Shown: positions 52,219 through 62,238 of the stretch, in pieces | Layout of the letters: every line of letters starts with the position of its first letter | Numbering within the stretch: the first letter of the stretch is position 1 | NCBI GenBank assembly: GCA_027483645.1 | Contig: JAIXUD010000021.1 | Span: 310,001-374,000, forward strand | Direction: 5' to 3' | Source of the DNA: Sphingobacteriales bacterium | GTDB taxonomy: Bacteria; Bacteroidota; Bacteroidia; Chitinophagales; CAIOSU01 | Length of the DNA stretch: 64,000 nucleotides | The notes under the pieces: model-generated | Database searches by the model: none | What the model was told of the DNA's origin: nothing | What the model saw: only the letters and a program-made list of their open reading frames with translations | Made by a program: the position numbers and the translations under genes

Positions 52219-55200
52219 TTAATCTAGCACATCCAGCACAGCGTTGCCCTTAATATCTAGGCTGGCGCCGTTGGCAATGTTGATGGTTTTACAAGTTGCA
52301 TCGCCATTGTAAAGGGGCGATGTAGTGATAATTTGCGGATACCTTGGCCTACCTGCAGGTATTACCGCTGCAGTGTTGCTACCTGGTACACAGTTGCTCC
52401 AGTTGGCAGGGTTGTACCAATCGGTGCTTACGTTTCCATTCCAGGTTGAGGTGGAAAGGTTGGTTTGTGTAGTTACCGTGGCACAATTGCTGGTAATGGT
52501 ACCACACGAGTTGCCCGTTTGCGTTACGATTACTTGATAGTATCTAGTAGTGGTAAGCGTACCTGAAGTATAGCTCGTGGAGTTGGTGCCAACATTGGCC
52601 CAGCCGCCGCCACAACTGGTGGTACTTTCTTGCCATTGGTAGCTAAACGTACCCACGCCGCCAGATGCCGCAACTGTTAAGGTATAGGTGCCATTATAGC
52701 AAGCTACGCCTGTAACGGGTTGGGTGGTTATAATTGGGTCGGCAACAATAACTACACTTGTTTCCGCGCCATCGGCCAAGTTACAACCAGATACCGTAAA
52801 GTTATAAACCGGACGATAGTAATAGGTAGTTGCACTTGGTGGTACATCCGGAGAGGTTACCGCCGTGCCAGCACCGCCTGGCGTAGTTGCCCTTACCCAA
52901 CTAACCGTACCACCTGAGCCACCCGAAACCGATGCAGCGAATGTGACACTAGCCCCTAAGCAAATAGGCCCTGATGAAACAGTATTGCTAGCCCAAGTAG
53001 GGTCGGCCACTACGGTTACGGTAGTTTCCGCACCATCGGCCAGGTTACAGCCAGATACCGTGCCTGTGTATACCGGACGGTAGTAGTAAGTACCCGCAGA
53101 TGGAGGAGTATTAGGCGAAGTAACGGTTGTACCTGCGCCACCTGGCGTGGTAGCCCTTATCCAACTTACGGTCCCGCCCGAACCACCGCTTACGGTAGCC
53201 GAGAACGTAACAGAACCGCCATTGCAAATAGTGCCTGGCGAAACGGTGTTGGTTGCCCAAGTGGGGTCGGCCACTACGGTTACAGTAGCTTCCGCGCCAT
53301 CGGCAAGGTTACAGCCAGATACTGTGCCTGTGTATACCGGACGATAGTAGTAAGTACCGGCAGATGGAGGAGTATTAGGCGAAGTAACGGTTGTACCTAC
53401 GCCACCTGGGGTAGTTGCCCGCACCCAACTTACCGTGCCACCCGAGCCACCGCTAACGGAAGCCGAGAACGTAACCGAACCGCCATTGCAAATAGTGCCC
53501 GGCGAAAGGGTGTTGGTAGCCCAAGTAGGGTCGGCCACTACCGTTACGGTAGTTTCCGCTCCATCGGCAAGGTTACAACCCGATACCGTTGGGTTGTAAA
53601 CTGGACGATAATAATAGGTACCGGTTGATGGTGGAATGTTGGGCGAAGTGACCGTGGTGCCTGCACCGCCTGGCGTGGTAGCCCTTACCCAGCTAACAGT
53701 GCCGCCCGAGCCGCCGCTAACGGTAGCCGAGAACGTAACCGAACCGCCGTTGCAAATAGTGCCCGGTGAAACCGTATTGGTAGCCCAAGTAGGGTCAGCC
53801 ACTACGCTTACGGTAGTTTCCGCACCATCGGCAAGGTTACAACCCGGTACTGTTGGGTTGTAAACCGGACGATAGTAATAGGTAGTAGCACTTGGTGGTA
53901 TATCAGGAGACGTAACCGCCGTACCTGCACCGCCCGGCGTGGTAGCCCTTATCCAACTTACGGTGCCGCCCGAACCACCGCTTACGGTAGCCGAGAACGT
54001 AACAGAACCGCCGTTGCAAATAGTACCCGGCGAAACGGTGTTGGTAGCCCAGGTAGGGTCGGCCACTACACTAAAGCTAGCACCAGCACCCGTGGCGGTA
54101 CAGCCTTGTGCATTTGTTGTTATGAGCCTATACTGATGGCTTCCGGTGGCTGTGATACCTGCTATGGTCATGCTGATAGTGGTAGCATTGGTATAGGTAG
54201 CGCCCGCTGGGGTACTGTTTGCCACATCGTTCCAAGTGCTGCCATTAAAATATTGCCACTGCGGGCTAGGCGTACCTGTACCACCACTTATGGTAGCACT
54301 TACTACGGTAGTACCGCCAGCACAGATAGTAGTTGGGTTAAAGGTTGGGGTTGAAATAGTAGGGTCTGTCACCACCGTCCAACTAATGCTGTTTACATTG
54401 GAGTTGCAACCTCCTGCGCCACAGTTGCGGCGTGCCTCAATCAAGAAGGTACCAGCCGCTGTGGTGGTTATAGATGGTATGGTAGTGCCCCATGCACTCC
54501 AGTTTCCGCCATTATCAATGCTAAAGCGCAATTCATCTTGGCAGGTACCAGCGCCACCAGTACCGAATGCGGTAACGTTGGCAGCTACCACTGCTCCAAT
54601 ACAAACTGTTGCATCAGTCGGATTTTTGGTGATGGTAGGAGCTATTGGGTCAGCTTTCACAAACCATACAAACTCTGCTTCGGGAGAGGTACCACAACCT
54701 AAGCCGGTACAGCTCGTGCGTACTTTTATACGGTTATCGGTACCGGTTGCGGTTAATGATGGAGGAGTTGCACTCCAAGCACCGTAACCACTTGCCCCTG
54801 TAGTAGATGACGCATACTCTAATGTACAAGTACCCGTGCCACCTTGGCCTTGGGCCACGCCGGTAAGCACTAGTGTTGCACCTACGCACACGGTATCCAT
54901 ATTAGGTGAGCGTGTGGCAGCAGGTATGGCTGGGTCGGCGGCCACAGTCCAGCTATAGGCGGTTGCAGTGCTTATATCGCAACCGTTGCCGTTACAATTG
55001 GTACGTATCTCTATGGTATTGGTACCCTGAACGGCTGCAAAGTTCGGTACTGCTGCATCCCAATTAGTAAAGCCAGAACCATCATTATAGCGATACTCGA
55101 AGCTACAAGTTCCAGCGCCACCGTTACCCAATGCAGGGCTGGTTAAAGTAAGGCCTTGGCCTTCGCACACCGATGCATCCACAGGGCTGCGGGTAGCAGT

Positions 55201-58200
55201 TGGTGGAGCAGGATCTGGATTTACGGTAACAAATCCAAATACCGGAATTGACCAGCCGCAGCATTGGTCTTGCACACGAAGCTTGATTTGATAGGTAATA
55301 TTAGTACTGCCCGTATTAGGGAAAGTAAAGTTAGGGGTAGCACTGCTAGAGGTTAGCGTTGCTGCCGGGGTGTTTAGCCCGGTTACCGCTTGCGCTTGTA
55401 CTGTCCACTCGTAGGCCACCACGGTGGATGGGCTGTTGGCGGTAACGGTAAGGCTCAAACTTCCATCGGCACAGATGGGCGAACTAATGCCATTGATTAC
55501 CGGTGGGGTTCTATCAGTAGAGATAAACAACAGCCTAGTGCGGCTATCGGTAGTGGTCGATATATCTTTCCAACCTATAGAGCCAGTTGGATAATAAACA
55601 GATATATTGGTAGCAGTAACATTCTGGCTGGAGAGTGAGCTGGTAATATCAAACACTTCATCGCCGCCAGTGCCATAGCTACTCCAGTTGCCTGTGGTTT
55701 TTTGTAGGTTAATATAAGAATTGGTGCAACCCTTGGTATTGTTATAGTTTACTATTATAGCATTAGTAGGGTTAGGTACGCTGCCGCCTGTGTTACCACT
55801 ATTAACGGCAATTGCAGGATTGGTAGATGGGGCATTTACTGTGGTAAAAGCACCTGCTGAGGTTAAATTAGCAATAGCGAGCTTGGTACCTGCTACTGCA
55901 TTACCACCAGCTCCACCGTTGCTACCAGCAATTCCGTTGCCACCCATACCTCCACGGTTGCAGTCGCCATCTCCATTACTGCAAGCACCGCCATCGTTAG
56001 CACCTGATGCGTTGCGGCCACCACCGTTACCTCGGGTACCACCACCGCTGCCTGTGCCTCTAGTGCCGCCATTACCGCCTGCCCCTTCGCTACCCGTATT
56101 TAAAGAGGTATTTACCAAATTTCCTCCGGCACCACCGTTCCAAATAAATATTGCATAAGTTGAGCCACCACCACGGCCGCCTGCACCAGCGCCACCGCCG
56201 CCGCCACCGCCGCCGCCGCCGCCGCCACCGCCGCCTGATCCGTCGCAGCCGTTAGTATCTTGGCCGCCACCGCCACCGCCGCCGCCCGAAGCGCCGCCAA
56301 TACCGGGTGTTCCATTGGTACCATAAGATGGGGTAAAGAAGCCACCTGAATATACAGCCGCAACTAATCCACCATTTGTTCCGGCTAATGCTATACCGCT
56401 AGCATTACTAGCATCCCCACCAAATGGGGTATCGTTATTTCCACCATCACAAGCTCCAGCACCACCTGCACCTCCGGCACTGCCGCCATTGGCTAAGGCG
56501 CTGCCAGCAGACCCTGCTTCTCCTGCATCACAACTGTTGTCATCCTCAGCCCCACGGCCACCAGCCCCACCACTTCTTCCAGCAGATGCTGAGCCACCAA
56601 TGCGGCTAGCATTGCTTCCGGCAGCTCCACCGGCTCCGGCACCACCAGCCGAACCTCTGCTATCATTTCCACATCCAAAAGGCACTGTTGAGTTTCCTTT
56701 ACCGCCATTGCCACCGGGTCCACCAACACCACCGTTAGTACCGTCCCAAGCACTGTTGTATGTTGCCGGATTATCATCTCCCAACCCGGCAGTTGCAGCG
56801 CCACTAGTTATGTTGCACCTTGTTATCGTATAATTATTGGATCCATTGCCAATCCAAATCGCATAATTGCTAGTGCCATTACCAGAGGTACTATTGTTTG
56901 TTGCATTTGCCGTAGTTATAGTCAAATCTTGTAGGGTCCACGAACTGGTATTGTTCGATGAAAAGCCAATTAAATGTCGCACATCATTATTTGGTTGCAC
57001 TATAGCAGACACAGTAAAATTTATAGTGGTAACGGCAGCACTGCTTTTAGTCCAGTTGTTGCCTGTTTGAATATAACCCCCTTCAATAATAACATTTGAA
57101 GGTATATTTAACGTAGCATCTATATTATAAAGACCACTAGCCAGCCGTATATGCTTGCGTGTAGCCGAACCACTGGCCAAAGTAATAGCTGCTGCCAAAG
57201 TTACTGGCGAATTAGATGAGCCAATTAGGGTATTGCTGGTAGTGTTATTGGCGTATACAAAGTCACAATCGGGAGAGCTTACATTTACTGAGCATGTGGT
57301 AGTTGCCGTGCCACATGGGCCGCCACTATCATCTGTAGTAAGGGTAATCGTATATGTTCCATCATTGGGGAAGGTAATATTGGTAGTGGCAGATGTAGAT
57401 GCCGAAATAACAGGGCCAGCAGGGCTCACCGACCAGGTATAAGAGCCGTTGCCTATAGCACCCACCGCTGGGGATACCGTTGCCGAAAAACTCTGAACGG
57501 AACCTAGGCTGATACTATTGCCACATGCCGAACTGATAATAGGGGGTGAATACGGGAAGTAGTTAACCCTTACACAGCTGGAAGTAGTGGTTTTGGAAGT
57601 GAAATCGGCACTACAATTACTGGTTATCTGTACGCGGTATTGCCTAGAGCCAGCTGTTTGAGGCGGTGTGTAGCTAGCGCTATTCGCACCGCTTATATCC
57701 GTCCAACCACTGGTTGCACAACCTGTTTGCGGTAGGCCCGTATTGGTGTTTACCTGCCATTGATAAAAACGTGAAGAGGCATCGCCCACTACGGTAATGG
57801 TAGTAGCAGCGCCAATGCATAGGTTTCTATCAGTAGGGTTTGGTTGGGTAGTAATGGTAGGGGCGCCAGCCCATTCCCATCTTATGCGGTAATCAACTTG
57901 CCAGTTGCCGTTACAATAAATGTTATAGTCGTTCCAGTTACAAATGGCACCACTACGGAAATTTATAGAACTGCTTAATATATAACAACGTGCTTCATCA
58001 TCATTCAAACAACCAGTATCATAGGTATCCGATGAGCCGCAAGCATCATCTTCCCAACCTTCCAACCCTACCCTAATAAAGGTGGATGATGTATTGGTTT
58101 CGGTGCGGCAAAGGAAGTCAGTAGGGTCATCCCACGCGGGGCCATCTAATCCATCACTTACACTTCGTAAAACTCCTTGGCCATTGACATAACCATCGGC

Positions 58201-58365
58201 ATCTTGATAAAACAATACCAGCCACCTTGGGTCGTCATCCGTCCAAAAGTCGGAGTTGCCACGGCCTGTATAGTAGCGTTCCGTATATATTTGGTAGCTA
58301 ACGTTTTGTGCCATAGTAACCATGCCAGAAAACATCAACAATGTAGAGAGTATATATTTATTCAT
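52219..58365 (-). CDS. Giant secreted adhesin-like protein (2048 residues)
   Basis: A signal peptide (MNKYILSTLLMFSGMVTMAQ) opens a mosaic: a unique N-terminal ~180 residues, Ig/PKD-like units (about 180-362, SFSATVSPAVGAIGNGSYTWSVSP), a parallel beta-helix domain (about 363-540, KHIRLASGLYNIDATLNIPSNVIIEGGYI) interrupted by a Gly/Ala/Ser-rich stretch (about 543-861) with runs of ten or more Gly, Ig-like units (three or four ~90-residue repeats, SPVDASVCEGQGLTLTSPALG), five near-identical 88-residue repeats (about 1434-1873), another Ig unit and an NxSTDWxxPANW domain. It ends abruptly at GASLDIKGNAVLDVLD without any T9SS or other sorting domain I can see. A surface or extracellular adhesin is likely. 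Its own terminator follows. Confidence 0.88.
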   Translation of the reverse strand: MNKYILSTLLMFSGMVTMAQNVSYQIYTERYYTGRGNSDFWTDDDPRWLVLFYQDADGYVNGQGVLRSVSDGLDGPAWDDPTDFLCRTETNTSSTFIRVGLEGWEDDACGSSDTYDTGCLNDDEARCYILSSSINFRSGAICNWNDYNIYCNGNWQVDYRIRWEWAGAPTITTQPNPTDRNLCIGAATTITVVGDASSRFYQWQVNTNTGLPQTGCATSGWTDISGANSASYTPPQTAGSRQYRVQITSNCSADFTSKTTTSSCVRVNYFPYSPPIISSACGNSISLGSVQSFSATVSPAVGAIGNGSYTWSVSPAGPVISASTSATTNITFPNDGTYTITLTTDDSGGPCGTATTTCSVNVSSPDCDFVYANNTTSNTLIGSSNSPVTLAAAITLASGSATRKHIRLASGLYNIDATLNIPSNVIIEGGYIQTGNNWTKSSAAVTTINFTVSAIVQPNNDVRHLIGFSSNNTSSWTLQDLTITTANATNNSTSGNGTSNYAIWIGNGSNNYTITRCNITSGAATAGLGDDNPATYNSAWDGTNGGVGGPGGNGGKGNSTVPFGCGNDSRGSAGGAGAGGAAGSNASRIGGSASAGRSGGAGGRGAEDDNSCDAGEAGSAGSALANGGSAGGAGGAGACDGGNNDTPFGGDASNASGIALAGTNGGLVAAVYSGGFFTPSYGTNGTPGIGGASGGGGGGGGQDTNGCDGSGGGGGGGGGGGGGGGAGAGGRGGGSTYAIFIWNGGAGGNLVNTSLNTGSEGAGGNGGTRGTGSGGGTRGNGGGRNASGANDGGACSNGDGDCNRGGMGGNGIAGSNGGAGGNAVAGTKLAIANLTSAGAFTTVNAPSTNPAIAVNSGNTGGSVPNPTNAIIVNYNNTKGCTNSYINLQKTTGNWSSYGTGGDEVFDITSSLSSQNVTATNISVYYPTGSIGWKDISTTTDSRTRLLFISTDRTPPVINGISSPICADGSLSLTVTANSPSTVVAYEWTVQAQAVTGLNTPAATLTSSSATPNFTFPNTGSTNITYQIKLRVQDQCCGWSIPVFGFVTVNPDPAPPTATRSPVDASVCEGQGLTLTSPALGNGGAGTCSFEYRYNDGSGFTNWDAAVPNFAAVQGTNTIEIRTNCNGNGCDISTATAYSWTVAADPAIPAATRSPNMDTVCVGATLVLTGVAQGQGGTGTCTLEYASSTTGASGYGAWSATPPSLTATGTDNRIKVRTSCTGLGCGTSPEAEFVWFVKADPIAPTITKNPTDATVCIGAVVAANVTAFGTGGAGTCQDELRFSIDNGGNWSAWGTTIPSITTTAAGTFLIEARRNCGAGGCNSNVNSISWTVVTDPTISTPTFNPTTICAGGTTVVSATISGGTGTPSPQWQYFNGSTWNDVANSTPAGATYTNATTISMTIAGITATGSHQYRLITTNAQGCTATGAGASFSVVADPTWATNTVSPGTICNGGSVTFSATVSGGSGGTVSWIRATTPGGAGTAVTSPDIPPSATTYYYRPVYNPTVPGCNLADGAETTVSVVADPTWATNTVSPGTICNGGSVTFSATVSGGSGGTVSWVRATTPGGAGTTVTSPNIPPSTGTYYYRPVYNPTVSGCNLADGAETTVTVVADPTWATNTLSPGTICNGGSVTFSASVSGGSGGTVSWVRATTPGGVGTTVTSPNTPPSAGTYYYRPVYTGTVSGCNLADGAEATVTVVADPTWATNTVSPGTICNGGSVTFSATVSGGSGGTVSWIRATTPGGAGTTVTSPNTPPSAGTYYYRPVYTGTVSGCNLADGAETTVTVVADPTWASNTVSSGPICLGASVTFAASVSGGSGGTVSWVRATTPGGAGTAVTSPDVPPSATTYYYRPVYNFTVSGCNLADGAETSVVIVADPIITTQPVTGVACYNGTYTLTVAASGGVGTFSYQWQESTTSCGGGWANVGTNSTSYTSGTLTTTRYYQVIVTQTGNSCGTITSNCATVTTQTNLSTSTWNGNVSTDWYNPANWSNCVPGSNTAAVIPAGRPRYPQIITTSPLYNGDATCKTINIANGASLDIKGNAVLDVLD
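52744..54064 (-). repeat. Five tandem 264-bp (88-codon) near-identical repeats
   Basis: The phrase encoding ADPTWA (GCCCAAGTAGGGTCGGCC and close variants on the plus strand) begins at 52991, 53255, 53519, 53783 and 54047, spaced exactly 264 bases each time. Each unit encodes an Ig-like module that reads ADPTWATNTVSPGTIC at the start and PVYTGTVSGCNLADGAET near the end. Units differ by a few bases only, which suggests recent duplication or gene conversion. Confidence 0.92.
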
Positions 58366-58396
58366 AATAAGTTTCTTGTAAGTGAACTTAGCTGCC

Positions 58397-58873
58397 TCAT
58401 TTCTTAAAGAATGACAGCAACACTGGTTGTTCTTTAGATTCTGAACTCAAAACTAGGTTTCCGGCGGTAAGGGTTACAATGGTATTCTCCTTCGTGTTTT
58501 TGCCGTTTCCGTTGTCGTATTCCAGTAATAGTTGTTTGCCCTTTACTGTAATAGTGCCGCTAAACGTAAGCGCCTCGCCACGATAAAACTGAAAGGTGTT
58601 GCCTTGAAAAACAAAGCGGGTTACGCCACAGGTAAGGTCTTTCTTCATGTAATCGGCCACCGCTACCTTTTTTTTCTGGCGCTCAGTACTGCCATTTTTA
58701 TTGGGGCCAGTAGATACCGGTTCTTGCGCATCAGGATGGATGGAAACCCATATAGAATCGTTAGAGGTAATATCAGCCAGTAACCATTGCCCCTCCAATA
58801 ATTTGGTGTCAATCTGCTGGGCAGAAACCCAAAGCGGGACGGTAAGAAGCACAAGGAGTATTAAATTATTCAT
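58397..58873 (-). CDS. Secreted lipocalin-like small protein
   Basis: The start is placed at the ATG at 58873 (158 residues) because a proper signal peptide follows (MNNLILLVLLTVPLWVSAQ); the open frame to 58924 would add an unlike stretch. The mature protein starts QIDTKLLEGQWLLADITSND and has alternating beta strands with TRFVFQGNTFQFYRGEALTFSGTITVKGKQLLLEYDNG, the pattern of lipocalin-like proteins (GxW near the start). It is probably periplasmic or extracellular. It lies 31 bases upstream of the giant adhesin gene and may share its promoter. Confidence 0.65.
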   Translation of the reverse strand: MNNLILLVLLTVPLWVSAQQIDTKLLEGQWLLADITSNDSIWVSIHPDAQEPVSTGPNKNGSTERQKKKVAVADYMKKDLTCGVTRFVFQGNTFQFYRGEALTFSGTITVKGKQLLLEYDNGNGKNTKENTIVTLTAGNLVLSSESKEQPVLLSFFKK

Positions 58874-58917
58874 ATAGCGGTTTTCTCTGATTATATTATA
58901 AAATATAATAACATATT

Positions 58918-59097
58918 TCACCAAGCAACACTTTCAATTTTAAGTTTGTTGTTGGCCCGTTTAGGGCGCTCAAACAACTCGCCAAAGATGGTTGAATAAT
59001 GAGGCTGCCTTTTTTTTACTTCAGGATTGGTACTAGATAAAAGTAAAACAGGCATTGCCAACGTAGAAAGTATACCATTGTAACGCCATTTTTTCAT
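58918..59097 (-). CDS. Possible small secreted peptide (59 residues)
   Basis: A short gene from the ATG at 59097 reads MKKWRYNGILSTLAMPVLLL and continues SSTNPEVKKRQPHYSTIFGELFERPKRANNKLKIESVAW: a positively charged start, a hydrophobic stretch of signal-peptide type and a basic tail. It ends 44 bases before the lipocalin-like gene, so the two could be one unit. No family is recognised; AT-rich DNA makes chance frames fairly likely. Confidence 0.4.
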   Translation of the reverse strand: MKKWRYNGILSTLAMPVLLLSSTNPEVKKRQPHYSTIFGELFERPKRANNKLKIESVAW

Positions 59098-59144
59098 AGT
59101 ACCCATTTAACGAAAAGTGATTTTTTTAAATTTACCATACGTTC

Positions 59145-59330
59145 ATGCATAGCCAATTATCAAAAAACCGCACCCTTCACGCTCATTTAACCATTAGCCT
59201 AAGCTACAAATTACGTAAATACTATCAAAAAGTCCTCGATTTAAGCGAAAATATTAACGGAGACTTAATTATTCTTTTAGATGCTGAAGGCCAATATCCT
59301 TCAGTAGTATACGCAAAGGTAAGTGTATAG
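59145..59330 (+). CDS. Doubtful small gene (61 residues)
   Basis: The frame begins MHSQLSKNRTLHAHLTISLS and ends DAEGQYPSVVYAKVSV, with a plausible amphipathic helix in the middle. There is no signal peptide, no recognised domain and no clear ribosome-binding site. It sits in an AT-rich interval (59107-59553) otherwise empty of features. It may be a chance frame. Confidence 0.22.
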   Translation: MHSQLSKNRTLHAHLTISLSYKLRKYYQKVLDLSENINGDLIILLDAEGQYPSVVYAKVSV

Positions 59331-59553
59331 TTATCAATAGTTTAAGGCACTATTTCACTGTTGTGTTTATTGTACACGTATATAAAACTATACTATAATG
59401 TCAACCCAAAGAATAGCCTTTGTTGCCACACCAGTTACCCAGCAAATAAAGCGTTTTGTTTCGGCTTATTTGAGGCCATCATTTTACATGTTAACCACGG
59501 GCATTAACGTATCTTTACCAAGTGATTTTATCATCCGCTATAATCTACGTTTC

Positions 59554-60615
59554 ATGAAATACGCGTTTGCTTTATTTTGCATTTGTAGCCTTAGTTTTAT
59601 TGCTTGCGATAAGGGCGGTACTGATGATAAAGACGACAAAACCCCGCCCCTAACCGATACCACTACCGTGCTTGGCTACGGCATCCTCAACGATTTTATA
59701 GGTATCTGGAACGGCCCCGTAACCTCAACAACCCCACTAGGCGGCTACCCTGAGTGGATATTAGACTTCCGCCCCATTGCTGAGGCCCACTTATCAGGCA
59801 AGGCGGAGCTAGATACCGTGAACGATATTTTCATGGGCTTTTTCATTACCAAGTTCGAGCAAAAGTACGTGATGGCCTTCCGCAATGGCGGGGGCTTTGC
59901 CGGTTTGCAACGGGTGTCGTATGCACAATGTGACAGCAGTTATGAGCTGGGGGGTGAGCGCTATTATCGCTTCTCCGATTTTAAAGCAGGCCCTAATCGG
60001 GTATATGCCGAGTTCCGTTTCCGAAACGACAGCGTATATATGCAAACCTTCACCAACAAGTACAACAACCTATCTGCCCCTACCCTACATATGCAATGGG
60101 CCGCCAAGCGAACTGACACCACCGCGGTACAAGTGGCCAAGCAGCACTTCGGTTTCCCGAAGAAGAAGCTAATGAAAGACCTTTCAACAAGCTTCGATAG
60201 CCTAACGGAAGCGGTATTTTACGACATAAACAATGACCCGTACCGCCAAATGGACCACCCCTACTTAGGTCAAACCTCGGTAACATGCACCTTTGGCAGC
60301 GCGGTGCAACCACAGGCAGGTGCCCAGGTGATACTTATAATTACTACTCAACCGCTATTTAGTGGCTTCAACTATGTACCGGCCAACCTTAAGTACCGCT
60401 CCCGATATGTATTGTTAACTGGTGCCAATGCAAACAATTACGCATTTGACTACATGCACCCTGGCGATTACTACTTAAATGCCATTTACGATACCAATGC
60501 TGACCAAGTGCCCCAGAGCGGCGAATTTATACAATATCCATTTGATAGGCCATTCACGCTATTACCCAACGAAAGCATCAACCAAGCAACGGAAATAGGC
60601 TTTCAAATACCCTAA
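59554..60615 (+). CDS. Lipoprotein, unknown function
   Basis: The start is placed at the ATG at 59554, which begins a good lipoprotein signal (MKYAFALFCICSLSFIAC, Cys18) followed by the acidic linker DKGGTDDKDDKTPPLTD; the open frame upstream to 59398 looks spurious. The 353-residue protein has beta-rich segments (AHLSGKAELDTVNDIFMGFFITKFEQKYVMAF; YRFSDFKAGPNRVYAEFRF) and a C-terminal region (PGDYYLNAIYDTNADQVPQSGEFIQYPF) like Ig-type domains of surface lipoproteins. No name can be given. Confidence 0.75.
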   Translation: MKYAFALFCICSLSFIACDKGGTDDKDDKTPPLTDTTTVLGYGILNDFIGIWNGPVTSTTPLGGYPEWILDFRPIAEAHLSGKAELDTVNDIFMGFFITKFEQKYVMAFRNGGGFAGLQRVSYAQCDSSYELGGERYYRFSDFKAGPNRVYAEFRFRNDSVYMQTFTNKYNNLSAPTLHMQWAAKRTDTTAVQVAKQHFGFPKKKLMKDLSTSFDSLTEAVFYDINNDPYRQMDHPYLGQTSVTCTFGSAVQPQAGAQVILIITTQPLFSGFNYVPANLKYRSRYVLLTGANANNYAFDYMHPGDYYLNAIYDTNADQVPQSGEFIQYPFDRPFTLLPNESINQATEIGFQIP

Positions 60616-60705
60616 AATCTCAATTTAGCAAAACTAAAATAACCATTATATGCTAAACTTTTAGCGTGTTGGAGCGTATATTATAGCCTAACAACGGCAA
60701 CAATT

Positions 60706-62154
60706 ATGTCCAGCTTCGCATTTCCATTCGTTGATGAATACAAAAAAATATGGCTCGGGCTATCTGAACTAGGTATAGGTGCGAATATAGAGGCTCGGGT
60801 AAAAAAGAAAATAGTACTGTCAAACCGGCTCAGTATTGTTACCTTCCTTATCTCAGCGATAAGCACTTTAATATTTTCTATAGCCAATGGCAGTGCTGAT
60901 GTTACCTACCTAGTTGGCTCATTAATGGCGGTGCCGTTGATAGCACTATCATTAAACCACCTAGGTTACACACGTTATAGCCGGTTGGTTTTTGGTGTGT
61001 TGATGCCGTTAATGGTATTGGTGATTATAGTAATGCTAAAGGTTTACGGTGCATCCAGCAAGTTTGTCATTAGCGAATACCATTACTATACCCCACGCTA
61101 CTTTTTAGTAGCAATCAGTTTGTTGCCCCTATTTCTAATTGATATTAGCGAACGCTTTTTGTTCTATTTAGCCTTGGGCATCAATGTTGTATGCCTATTG
61201 ATGTTTGATTTTGTGCATGAAGTATGCGGCGTAGGGCACGAGCAATTTGGCTTCGAGTTCAAGCAATATTACCAAGCTACGGTAATGCCAGTAGTACTGC
61301 TGTTTTTTATGTACGGCAGCATCTCTTTCTATCAAACCGAAAACCTAAAGTATGAAGACCGAATAATTGGGCTGCTTACTAAGGTAAGGCACCAAAATGA
61401 GTTGTTTACACAAGAGTTGCAACTGGCTAAAAAGGTAATGGAACGCCTGATACCGGAAACGCTGCCCACGGTAAAAGGGCTTAAGCTAGCAGCGTTTATG
61501 CAATGGAGTAAAGAGGTGGGCGGCGACTACTATACCATACGTAAGGTAGACCAAGGAAAATACCTGATGATAGTAGCCGATGTGGTTGGCAAGGGCTTGC
61601 CGGCATCCATTATCGTATCCACCCTACACTCTTACGTTGAAACGCACTTAAACAATAACAAAGACGCTTTTAGGCTCGAAGAATTTGTGGCGCGCCTGAA
61701 TGGTGTACTGTGCCAGATAATTGAGGATGGTAAATTTATAACTGCTTGGATGGCTGTATATGACGAAAATACGGGCCAAATGGAAAGCGTAAATTGCGGC
61801 CACCCTGCCCCCGTAATCATGAACTCGGCCGATGAAGAGGTACGCCTATTGCAAAAAGGCGGTACCATTTTAGGCTTCTTTGATGAACATTATTTGTTTG
61901 AAACCGAGGTTACCCAATTATACCCCAACGATATGCTAATAGCCTTTACCGATGGCGTATCGGAAGCGGCTGACGAGAACGATAAACTATACGAGGAAGC
62001 CCGCTTTGCCGAATTCCTAGCCTTGCACAAGCACATGGAGCCCGATAGCATGTTGCGCCACCTGCAACTCGACCTGAGGCGCTACGTGAAGCGCGACAGC
62101 TATGACGATGACCTTACCTGCCTAGTACTAAAATATAGGCCGCAAACAGCTTAA
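60706..62154 (+). CDS. Membrane PP2C-type (SpoIIE) serine/threonine phosphatase
   Basis: A 482-residue protein with about six membrane spans in the first ~220 residues, a short coiled-coil (residues ~225-250, EDRIIGLLTKVRHQNELFTQELQLAKKVMERL), then a SpoIIE/PP2C phosphatase domain. Metal-binding motifs are visible: GGDYYTI, VADVVGKGLPASI, FTDGVSEA and the final DSYDDDLTCLVLK. Such enzymes switch sigma-factor or anti-anti-sigma partners. No STAS or RsbW-type gene is adjacent, so its substrate lies elsewhere. It stands alone with its own upstream gap. Confidence 0.88.
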   Translation: MSSFAFPFVDEYKKIWLGLSELGIGANIEARVKKKIVLSNRLSIVTFLISAISTLIFSIANGSADVTYLVGSLMAVPLIALSLNHLGYTRYSRLVFGVLMPLMVLVIIVMLKVYGASSKFVISEYHYYTPRYFLVAISLLPLFLIDISERFLFYLALGINVVCLLMFDFVHEVCGVGHEQFGFEFKQYYQATVMPVVLLFFMYGSISFYQTENLKYEDRIIGLLTKVRHQNELFTQELQLAKKVMERLIPETLPTVKGLKLAAFMQWSKEVGGDYYTIRKVDQGKYLMIVADVVGKGLPASIIVSTLHSYVETHLNNNKDAFRLEEFVARLNGVLCQIIEDGKFITAWMAVYDENTGQMESVNCGHPAPVIMNSADEEVRLLQKGGTILGFFDEHYLFETEVTQLYPNDMLIAFTDGVSEAADENDKLYEEARFAEFLALHKHMEPDSMLRHLQLDLRRYVKRDSYDDDLTCLVLKYRPQTA

Positions 62155-62238
62155 CCGCAAATTATCATTTCCAAATTTTTAAATTGCCTAGTTTTCAAAT
62201 TCTCCTTCATATCTTGAGGTATTACCAACCGAGGAGAT

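Noticed and set aside
52865-54787. Several plus-strand frames of 65-183 codons in the giant gene
   Set aside because: They recur with the 264-bp repeat and are antisense shadows of the repeated Ig-like modules.
59398-59553. Longer N terminus for the lipoprotein at 59554
   Set aside because: The added 52 residues precede an excellent lipoprotein signal peptide and would bury it inside the protein.
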